The notes under the pieces are model-generated. The model ran no database searches, was not told where the DNA came from, and worked only from the letters and a program-made list of their open reading frames with translations. Source: Lantana camara (taxonomy: Eukaryota; Streptophyta; Magnoliopsida; Lamiales; Verbenaceae). Taken from it: DNA of 64,000 nucleotides. Below are positions 48,001-54,812 of this stretch, one piece after another; the first letter of the stretch is position 1; each line of letters starts with the position of its first letter. Position numbers and translations under genes: made by a program. The stretch spans positions 5,219,001-5,283,000 of the forward strand of contig CM074865.1 in assembly GCA_037501455.1 (NCBI GenBank). Reading direction: 5' to 3'.

Positions 48001-48215
48001 ACAAGCGCGTGAAGGAAAGAACTTTCCAGCTGGGAGACTTGGTTTTGAAGAAAGTGGAAGTATCCAAGCACGTAGGGAAATTGGACCCCAATTGGGAAGG
48101 CCCATTCAAAGTCATACAACTCAGAGCTAACAACACTTACACCCTGGAGACACTTCAAGGTGAGCGCTTACCTCGCCCTTGGAACGCATGTAACCTCCGG
48201 CGGTTTTATGTTTAA
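42024..48215 (+). CDS. Element 2 gag-pol polyprotein (Tat-lineage Ty3/gypsy), 2063 aa, intact
   Basis: The start was chosen at MVATRSGAVGGGEN because it matches the start of the element-1 protein; the frame is open for 71 more codons upstream through LTR and primer site. Order: Gag domain near residue 358 (AEHLDHFVHLMHLY), variant zinc knuckle YCAFHKQRGHDTDEC near 590, protease DSGSSVNVLPYS near 772, reverse transcriptase with FTDLNKACPKD near 1115 and YVDDM near 1213, first RNase H near 1360, second RNase H (LHTDGSSTSQGGG) near 1493, integrase HHCC finger near 1716 and the D,D,E residues near 1787, 1848 and 1884. No chromodomain. No stops or frameshifts, so it should be functional if transcribed. 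Much of pol is almost identical to element 1, while the N-terminal Pro/Ala-rich part and the linker after the protease differ. Confidence 0.96.
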   Translation: MVATRSGAVGGGENTSQDANIVLPSTDTGGAPPLSVAAGGAPPVAGVTPPAESSAPPPAPPLLPIPTTAGGVSFSAPPPLAQNSWVHPQMNLGIQGYMMPPPGYTLTPAMMAPPVQPYHAGQLQLPVVVPREIEGVELPPLTTQQLRALYAQCEVQAAQGAWERFHSMYFPSGQATQVAAPLGGQQNFPLREAQAVLRAQPPPPPAKDVPQQEGNERASVGRNKEPTERVNENEGDSHVSRRGSRAHKDKQVEVNPDVLAAVQDQLQGLKDIVGQISRGRSTQISHSRDERVDARSTRTKDPPPRVPRRKEPEENFGTYEYHPLARGSPLVEEVLMAQAGMAKVPTSINRYDGTTDPAEHLDHFVHLMHLYEHSSHYWAKVFVTSLVGMAQEWYKRLPPRSIHSYEELADAFLNHFNSLKAPVTAPTALYNVVQGKSESLRSFFARFNKEILQVERPSMDFLIPVLFQAVDHKQYVSKKFADAIVERRPGTLMGLREIAEPFFALEDMYGTNGPRHHSPARNERPHHERGRDVAVKKERPQERRRSPPPPRRFERIPLTRPNSEVYNLSDKKLFKRPIKMRETDSLRRSNKYCAFHKQRGHDTDECRQLEAEIQRLVAGGHLKEFVRVLERYDEQCNERSGRRRRSPSRSKSPRGRGPPESSSRRGNKGKAPEQENEPFAVINMIAGGSSGGDSNASRRRHIRSYNQRPAVPKPIYAIQRSSAPKSRENDVIGFDDRDLEHIVTPHGEGVTSDCPMVVSIDVHNHVVKRVLVDSGSSVNVLPYSTFLKMKVDLPLEPLKTALIGFGGSEVVPRGQIRLATSFGRAPQRKTLLVTYAVVEIDIPYNIIIGRPALVDFKAIISTYHQKIKFPTSEGVGEVLCNVREAWGCYMLSLRKPKAEKTFHVGSTKKSVDFPNLDEDSPARKRAKLNKKKNKKKRGENGENPLENVPPGVVGESSSGEDEPEESEPASGDRLTGKKRALELPRPEVRIEPSEKFLTIELEPGNKDKTTQIGSNLSGPSQIMMIDFLRENKDVFAWKASDLTGIDPSVIVHRLNVDPSFKPIKQKKRDVHGFRKKVIEKEVNKLLEAQYIEPILYPEWLCNVVLVPKSANKWRMCNDFTDLNKACPKDPYPLPRIDQLVDSTAGCELMSMMDAFQGYYQIFMAPEDRPKTSFVVHMGVYCFLVMPFGLKNAGATYQRLVNKMFESEIGRSMEVYVDDMIVKSESQDSHLEDLKRTFSILRQYGMKLNPSKCTFGVQGGKFLGYMVSQRGIEANPEKIKAILEIPSPRNLREVQVLVGKIISLNRFISRSADRNLPFFKILRNARNFAWTEECERALQDMKAYLSSAPLLTKPVEGERLFMYLSVSPEATSAVLVAVRERKHLPVYYLSKTLQGAEKKYLEIEKFAFALINASRRLRPYFQAHSITVLTDQPLKQVLSKPDVSGKLIKWAIELSQFDLCFEPRTAIQAQVMADLLVERFGFEPAAAENEGLWVLHTDGSSTSQGGGIGVALRNPDGIELDFAIKLDFQVTNNEAEYEALVQGLNIAFQNGASRITAYVDSQLIASQIEGTYEARETTMIQYLKKAKEIIGKLKEFHLLQVPRGENERADALSKFASALEGTSERSVTFLRTEEPLIKERVATKIIAMIDPNEPCWLDDVIIFLKDGILPTDKVEARKIRNKAPRFALDPEGRLFKKSFQGPPMRCLRPSQAKETLEHIHNGSCGNHSGGRILAKKVLRSGFYWPTVLQDAIEFSRKCPKCQFHSNLPQLPAAQMIPIDVSWPFDQWGIDIVGPLPIAAGQRKFVILAVDYFTKWAEAEAVAKITFKVVRDFIWKNIICRYGIPRVLISDNGSQFIAADTREWCSELGIEQRFTSVGHPQSNGQAEVTNRIILRHLKTMLESKKGEWAEELQGALWAYRTTPRATTGETPFALVYGSEAMIPAEIVNESARVGYFEPQLNDGNRGLELDLLDERRDRAWAKIHHYKASVAQQYNKRVKERTFQLGDLVLKKVEVSKHVGKLDPNWEGPFKVIQLRANNTYTLETLQGERLPRPWNACNLRRFYV

Positions 48216-48521
48216 AAGCTCTTTGCAAACTCTGATGTAACAACCCTCGTTGACGGGTTCTATGTACTTCAAATCAAAGTAAAAGGTAACATAATCTTTT
48301 TGATTTCTTTAATATTCCTGTTTCTTTGGTTGCTTGAATGGATAAGTCCCACGTCCCTCGTCGTCGCGAGCGTGGTTGGCAACCCATTCCAATATGAATG
48401 CTGTTATCTCTCATGGGTTACGCTGGCCAGCGCTCTACTCCACATGGGGGGACGCCCTCATAAGGATAGACTGGTTACGCTCACAACCAATTAGACAAGA
48501 TGAAAGAAGATTAAGAAGAAA

Positions 48522-48722
48522 ATCCTAGTAAGCCTTGGCTGTTTCTTAAAACGCCTTGCGCTCGAAAATGGGATCTCGCACAAGAGCGCATCCTAGTAGG
48601 CCTTGGCTGTCTCTCACAACGCCTTGCGCTCGAAAATGGGACCTCCTACAAGAGCAAATCCTAGTAGGCCTTGGCCGTTTCTTATAACGCCTTGCGCTCG
48701 AAAGAGGGATTTCTTGCAGAAC
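48522..48722. repeat. Three tandem copies of a 68-bp unit
   Basis: Copies start at 48522, 48590 and 48658 (ATCCTAGTARGCCTTGGC), each containing ACGCCTTGCGCTCGAAA. The period is 68 bp and the third copy is slightly short. Confidence 0.92.
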
Positions 48723-48784
48723 CAGAAAAAAATAAGAGCCAGAGCGCTCGAATGATGGCCTCAGAATCAAAAAAAGGAATTGCT

Positions 48785-49050
48785 CAAGTCTTGAGCGTAG
48801 GGGCAATCCCACAGTAAGACCCTCACGACCGCTCAAGACTTAGACAAACTTTTAAAATAAATTTACAAGGGGAAAATTTACACAAGACTTGAGCGCAGGG
48901 GCAATCTCACAATAAGACCCTCACGATCGCTCAAGACTTAAACAAATTTTCAAGGTTTGTGTCAAAGACAAAATTTATACAAGTCTTGAGCAGGGGGGCA
49001 ATCTCACCATACGACCCTCACAAGCGCTCAAGACTTAGACAAAATTTTCA
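48785..49050. repeat. Three tandem ~97-bp units, each able to fold into a hairpin
   Basis: Units start near 48785, 48883 and 48980. Each has AAGWCTTGAGCG on the left and CGCTCAAGACTT on the right, separated by about 35 bases that include GGGGCAATCYCAC and ACCCTCACRA. The arms can pair in RNA or single-stranded DNA. The arms are better kept between copies than the linker outside them. Confidence 0.85.
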
Positions 49051-49283
49051 CACAGAAACAAAACATCGTCATAAAGGCAAAACATCCACAGAGTATGCTA
49101 CGCAGTCCTACTGTATGATTCATAAATGGACAAGAAGAACAACAAAGTCATCAAAAAAGAGACATTTTATTCATTAAAAAGGAAGCGTATTACGAGACAA
49201 AAAGGGCTCAAAGGCCCATGAAATTCTAATACAAGGGAAAGCAGAGAATCAGAAAAATACAAAGGAATGATGGAGGAAAAGTC

Positions 49284-52171
49284 TCAAGCAGCTGGGGCGA
49301 CATCTTCATCAACAACCACCAGAATTGGGCCCTGAACTGGGCCGTGAATGGGACCCTCAGGCTCTTGCGGATCGTTGGGGGCATTGACAGGAGCAGGCTC
49401 ATTGGCATCTAGAGCGTTGGCATTTTCAGCGACTTGAGCTGGGGCATCCTCTATGATCGGCGCTTGTGGCTCGTCTTCATGAGCATCAGATGGACCCACA
49501 CCCCCTTCCCTGTGGGCATCGGCGTACTCATCCTGGATCAATTTCACCAGGAAGTCATACTCCATTTCCGCTATACTGTCTGCGGGGTCGTTGGGATCCT
49601 CTTCCGCCTCCTCACAGCGCTCATTAAACATGAGCCCCGTACCCTCAGCGCCCTTCATTGCTGGATCTGTCAGTCCTTTGTGGATGCCCTGATCCACGGC
49701 CAGATTGAAGGCATTTTGAGCCTCGTCCAAGCAGTGTAACGAGGCCGCGAAGTTGAAAGCTTTGGAATGACAGAACTTGATCAGCGCCTCCTTGGTCGCA
49801 CGCTCTAAGCTCCGAGGCCACTCGCTAACAGTATCGTTAAGCTTGCGCTCGGCCTCCATAGCTCTTGTTCTCAAGCTCTCCCTCTCTGCCTCAGCCTTCT
49901 TGACCCGCTCGTTAGCTTGGGCCAGCTGGTTGCCCAAGTTGATTCGAGCGCCGTCCACAGCCACAAAGTCTTCCTTCAGCTTTGTCAGCTCCGCTTCATT
50001 TTTGTTGTATAGACCCTTGAGGGTCTCATACTTGGCAATTTCAGCATCCAATTCCGCTTGGATGTGAGCCGGGTCCATCGAGCGGGCCATTTTCTTGTAC
50101 TTGGCCTTGCGCTCGGCATATATGGAGGCTCGCATCTGCACATTCCGGAGCCGAGGAAGAACTTGCTGCGTAATCGAGGGGAAAAGTGTTAGCAAAAGAA
50201 TGGTGAATTACAGAAAAGAAGAATGCAAGGGATGAGGACTTACGGAAATTAGGGCGTGGGCTGCATCGAACGTCACCCTCTCTACAGACTCACTGTAGAG
50301 GTGTCTGTGATCTGCTGAGAACTGAGCCCGGCTGAACAAATCATCAGTAATAGTCTGGGCGACCGAGCCCGGCCTCAGCAGAACCGGCCCGCCGTCGGTG
50401 GCGCCAGAAAAGTCTCTGTCCCCTCGACGGGGGAACTCCCACATGTGTTCTTCCTCTGAAGAGGAAGTGTCCCCCTCGCCTCGGGGGCCCTCGACCACTC
50501 GTTTGCCCTTTCCTTTGATCGCGACGGAGTCAGGCATTCTCTTCCTCTTGCGGGAAGGTCTATTTGCGCTCGAGCTCGGAGGAGCCTCTGTAATCGCCAG
50601 AGTGGTTTCTGGCCTCGTTGTTTCTGCAGGAACGGGGAATTGAACATCATCTCCTCTCTCCGTTCGCCTGTTCTCCCTGGGGACCAACCTACGTTCCCCT
50701 CGGCCACGAGGGGGTTGCACCTCAGGGTTGGTGCTTGAACTGGCACCCCCACGAGCGTCCCCTCTATCATTGCGGTTACGGGAGCATTGGGGCTCGCGCT
50801 GTTGGTTCCCCTGGGCGGCTTGATTCCTCTGAGCGTTGGCGAAACGAGCAGCTTGTCTAATTCCACCGGCCATTTCTAAGATAGCGGCTCCTGTAAAAAT
50901 GAAAATACGAAGGTTATAAATCCTTGGACAAAAATTATTATATGCAAGTTACAAGCGCAAGAAAGAAGTTAGTATCTGTTCCTATCTAAAGTTAGTGCCC
51001 TAAGAATCTAACCGTCTCTCTCTATGTCACGAGCCGGAGGGTTATCAAGGAAGTAAGGGTCGTTGGAAAGACCACACAAGAACATAAGTTCTGCATCATC
51101 TATCCAGTCCTTCGCTTGTATGAGGTGACCCTCGTCCCTCAGGGTTGCCGCTAGGCTTTTGGCCCAATCTTTGGGGAGTGCATGTGGCAGACGGCTCTTT
51201 GAATACGAGCCCCATTCCGTGATCACCCCGAAGCCCTCTTCCGCGGGAGCCCTGACAAATATAAACTTTTCTTTCCAGTCAATGCCATAAGTGGTCGAGG
51301 GCGAATTGATCAGCCTCATATGGGCCTTTGCTTGGACATAGTAAAAGCCCGCCGCCGGAGAGGAGCGAGAGGAGCTAACCACTTGGAAAAGGGCATTGAA
51401 GTTCCGCAAATAGGGCTCGTAACCCATGGTCCTCATCAGAATTATGTAGCAGGTCAGGAGGGCCAAGCCGTTGGGCACTATCTGGGACGGGCACAGGCCC
51501 AGGTCATTCAGCAAATGGGCCATTGAGACTGAGATGGGGAACCTCAGGCCTCCCGAGCGCACGGAATCCACGTATACTGCCATCTCCCCGGGAGGCGGAT
51601 TGTTTGCACGCTCGTGGTTTTGTGGGATTCTCCAAGTATACCGCTCGTCCCAGTAGATGGGGGCCATCATTGTCTTTACATCTCCCACGGTGACTGTGCT
51701 GGGAGTCTCATCAGGTGTGCGCTCGGTAGCTTGGTAGCCTGAGCCTGAGCCTGAGCCCTCGTCTTGTCCTTTGGATTTCTGGGTTTTCTTTCTCTTGCCC
51801 TTGTCACGGGCCCTTTCTGAAGGCCCGGTTACGGCTTCCACCACTGGAAGCGGATTTGCAACACGGGCCCTTTCTGAAGGCCCGGTTACGGCTTCCGCCA
51901 CTGGAAGCGGATTTGCAACGGCCACTGTCACTCTATGGCGGTGGGGATGCGTGGCACTTTGGGTTATGGGGAGAACAGACCCTTGCCGCTCTGCCTCCAT
52001 AACCAGATCCATCTCCTCAAAGAGAGGATCCACTCCGCCTGGGTTTCTGTCTTCCATAGCCATCACCGCCGCCCCCAACTCTTCATCTCTGGGGGAATTG
52101 TGAGAAGAAGAACTCTCCGTGGCCATCTCTTGGATTTCACGGGCAAATTCTTCAATGTGTTGGTCAGCCAT
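49284..52171 (-). CDS. Antisense additional gene of Tat element 2: spliced, ~895 aa, Transposase_28-like
   Basis: Exons on the minus strand 52171-51013, 50890-50244, 50165-49284, GT-AG with phases 1 and 0, about 895 residues. It is homologous to the gene at 11369-14233 with the same intron positions. Exon 1: N-terminus EFAREIQEMATESSSS, a 57-bp in-frame tandem duplication (51806-51919; two copies of NPLPVxEAVTGPSERARVA), then the globular part with GGLRFPI, LGLCPSQIVPNG and GFYYVQAKAHM. Exon 2: Arg/Gly/Gln-rich, basic SRKRKRMPDS then DTSSSEEE, a conserved block shared with element 1. Exon 3: coiled coil (AERKAKYKK onward) and acidic Pro/Ala tail. Opposite strand to gag-pol, upstream TATA block at 52428-52441. 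Function unknown; nuclear, oligomeric protein inferred. Confidence 0.82.
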
Positions 52172-52427
52172 GGCAGAAGCAGAGGTTTTGAAAGTTTTTC
52201 TTGGAAGGAGATTAGGGTTCAGGAGGGCAAGGATCGGAGAAGGTTATGAAATCCTAAAGTCCGAAGTCCACGGTTAGCAAAGTTAGCAAGTTACAATGGA
52301 GATTTACCTTGGAAGCTTTAGAGAAAACTGGAGAAGAGGTTGAAGATGCGGGAGATGCGAGAGAATTTTTCTTGCAAAGGAGACTTGGAAAGTTTTGAAT
52401 GCGTAAAGAATGACAAGATTTCAGAAT

Positions 52428-52441
52428 CCCTTATTTATAGG
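52428..52441 (-). promoter_or_regulatory. TATA-box block upstream of the antisense gene of element 2
   Basis: On the minus strand CCTATAAATAAGGG, about 260 bp upstream of the ATG at 52171, identical to 11075-11088 in element 1. Nearby upstream sequence also resembles element 1 (GGCGGGAAATGATTGC in both). Confidence 0.78.
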
Positions 52442-52768
52442 GATGGGAGTTGGTACCGTTTTAGGCAATAAATTCAAAATGGCAATCATTTCCCGCCTAG
52501 GAAACCGCCCACTTTATGGAACCGGCACATGCTTCCCAATGCTCACGCGCCCCACGCGCACCCGCATTTAATGCTCTGACGTTTCAAGGGCTTCAGAATA
52601 GTACCAACATTTAATGCGGAAGTGATACGAACGGTCAATTGAAAAGACCGCATTAATGGCGCTTTCAGAGGAAAATTGCTCAACACGCCAAGCTTTACAC
52701 GAGCGCTATGAACAAGAGATAGAGCGTGCCAAAATTCTACAGTCCTTATCAATAAGGACTACAGAATT

Positions 52769-52779
52769 GGGGGGCAAAA
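52769..52779 (+). other. Element 2 polypurine tract
   Basis: GGGGGGCAAAA directly before the 3' LTR. Just upstream, AGTCCTTAT and ATAAGGACT (52741-52760) form an inverted repeat. Confidence 0.88.
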
Positions 52780-53603
52780 TGATGGGGTCAAAATACGATC
52801 GTCCCACGACAAGACACGTGGCATCACGAGATGATGACATCTGTCTCCCCAAGGCTGCATCATCAGTTCACAAGCGCTGAACCCAACGAGCGCGGATCTT
52901 CTTCAGGAGTTAAGCCCAACGAGCGCTATCACTCCAACGAGCGTCCTACACACCAAGCGATGGGTACGCCTACGTGCCAAGGGAGCCCTCTTCGAGCGTC
53001 ACATTCCCTCAGAGCGGCCTCCCCTTTGGCTCGTCACTTGAATTGGGGCCAACATTCCCCTCAGTGGATATCTTGGCCTCCAAGACTCAAGGTTGTCACG
53101 AGCGCGCTCTCAAGCCCTCGTCACCAACCACCCACATGGCTCTCTGACACAACGTACATGCCCGCGCACCTGCCACTGTTGCTAGCACTAACTTTTGGGC
53201 CGCCTTTGCAGAAGATTCCTCCTAGGTTTCTCTCTCACAGCGCCACGTGTTAGGGCAACATTCGGCCAGGACCACTTGAGGCAAATGACCAAAGGGCCCT
53301 TGACCCTCAACTATAAATAACCCAAGTCATCTTCTACACTGTAAGCATTCTCTAAAGCTTTCTTCATCACTGCAACTGTAACTGAGCTTACACTTATCTT
53401 CATACATTGAACTGACTTGAGCGTCGGAGAGCCAAACTGGGTATCACCCCCAGTTCCCCCAGCTTGGCCATCTGACCTTTCTTGTGCTTGTCCCAACAGG
53501 TTGAACCCCTTTCTCTTTTTCCGGCGAAGCTCCGGTGGTTTCCTCCACAAAATACAAATCGTAAAGTGATCGGATTCGGACCCATCCATTCCCGGACCCA
53601 TCA
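52780..53603 (+). repeat. Element 2, 3' LTR
   Basis: 824 bp, apparently identical to the 5' LTR, followed by target duplication GGTCC. Confidence 0.96.
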
Positions 53604-53683
53604 GGTCCTATTTATCACTGGAAAATGAAATATACGAAAAATATTGAACTAGTTGAGTGGGTATACCAAATTTATAATTTCCC

Positions 53684-54443
53684 TTATAAAAAATAAAACA
53701 AAGTTATTTGTATTTTCATATTAATATTTCGTTGTAGAGGAAAAAACAAATTTCTCACTATATTATAGTTTTTTTTTTAAAACTTTTTATTCGAGCTTTC
53801 AAATGTTTTATATTGACATCCGTACTTTGTAAAAAAATTTAGATTGTCATCTCAACCATTTAGGTATTAACACATGTATCCAGGTGTCCTTTTAGGCTTA
53901 ATTAATTCTGTCTGTTCTGATCTTAGAAAGCCGTATTATATTTATATGTGTTCTTGCAAGATTAGTTCTTTTATGGTAAATAACAGTTGACTTACTCAAA
54001 TTAGCTTCTTTTTTTTTTTTTTTTAAATTCACGAATACCCAAGTAGGAATATTCAAACCCGAGATTTGCTTTAAAAAATGAAATCATTAATCATTTGAAC
54101 TAACCCTATTGATAAATTAGTTTGCTTAATATTTGAAGGCGAATTAAATTAAATATGTTACTAAAAAAGTGCCATATACAAGATATTCATACATGCGAAA
54201 ATATAAGATGGATTTATGGTAATATAAGATGGATTTATGGTAATATTTGAAGGATTGCACGACTAAACTTTTCAACGAGATCACCTGAATAGGTCCTCGA
54301 ATCACCCCATAAAAAGCGTGACAATTGCTTCTCACTAGTCATAACTAGAATGCAAAGTTTTCTTCAAGGATTGGGATTTTTTTTTATCTTGAGTTTAGTA
54401 AATTTTATTTGAAATAAAACTAGAATTTATGAAGTTCTGTTTA
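53684..54443. other. AT-rich intergenic DNA
   Basis: No gene seen. Near 54203-54245 a ~20-bp unit (ATAAGATGGATTTATGGTA) is repeated twice in tandem. Confidence 0.6.
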
Positions 54444-54563
54444 AATAAATTAGGAAAATTTATATTTGACTACCTTGTATTTAGGTTTAATTACAACATA
54501 TGGTCTATTTAAATCGAAAAATTATATTTTAGTCCCTGTAAGTCTCGTTTGGTTTGAGGTCTC

Positions 54564-54747
54564 TGTTAGAGATTACGGTTAATTAGTAGGGATTTATTTC
54601 CGTAGTTAGCGGGATTACGTTTGTACATATCTTTCCTTTTCTGTAGATGTTTGTCCCTATTTATTGTATGTATGTTGTAAGTCCGTATATATAGAAATTA
54701 ATGGAATTCAGAAAATTTCCTCAAAGTCCAAATCTTAAATTCTAACT
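54564..54747 (+). repeat. Copia 5' LTR
   Basis: 184 bp, TGTTAGAGATTACGG...TTCTAACT; contains TATATATAG near 54694 as a possible TATA box. Confidence 0.93.
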
Positions 54748-54812
54748 TGGTATCAGAGCAGGTTAATCGTTCATAGATTTTCGACGATTTTCTGGGCTCA
54801 TCATTTACCGCC

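Larger units (their letters stand above)
48216..49283. other. Element 2 spacer between pol and the antisense gene
   Basis: Non-coding gap between two convergent genes, holding two different tandem arrays listed separately. Likely contains the polyadenylation sites of the antisense gene. Confidence 0.7.
41109..53603 (+). mobile_element. Complete Tat-lineage Ty3/gypsy LTR retrotransposon (element 2), very young
   Basis: 824-bp LTRs at 41109-41932 and 52780-53603 with a perfect 5-bp duplication GGTCC (41104-41108 and 53604-53608). I see no difference between the LTRs. Same layout as element 1: primer-binding site, gag-pol in one frame with double RNase H, repeat-rich spacer, spliced gene on the opposite strand, polypurine tract. 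The LTRs are unlike those of element 1, so the two belong to related but distinct families. Identical LTRs and intact frames suggest a very recent insertion. Confidence 0.96.
40844..53683. mobile_element. MITE-like element split by Tat element 2
   Basis: The left arm 40844-40920 (GAAAAATTATAAATTTGGTG, then TTTTGTATATTTCATTTT) and the reverse complement of the right arm 53609-53683 are similar over about 75 bp, with matching order of motifs. Removing element 2 and one GGTCC leaves about 345 bp. No clear flanking duplication, so the superfamily is uncertain. It encodes no protein. Confidence 0.6.

Noticed and set aside
41930..48158. Minus-strand open frames opposite gag-pol of element 2 (e.g. 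45105-45710)
   Set aside because: Shadows of a long coding frame with no recognisable motifs.
48522..49050. Regularly spaced repeats resembling a CRISPR array
   Set aside because: Two adjoining tandem arrays with no unique spacers, in a plant retrotransposon.
41109..53603. Integrated plant pararetrovirus
   Set aside because: Presence of LTRs, target duplication and integrase with HHCC and D,D,E residues identifies a Ty3/gypsy retrotransposon; no movement protein or envelope-like gene seen.
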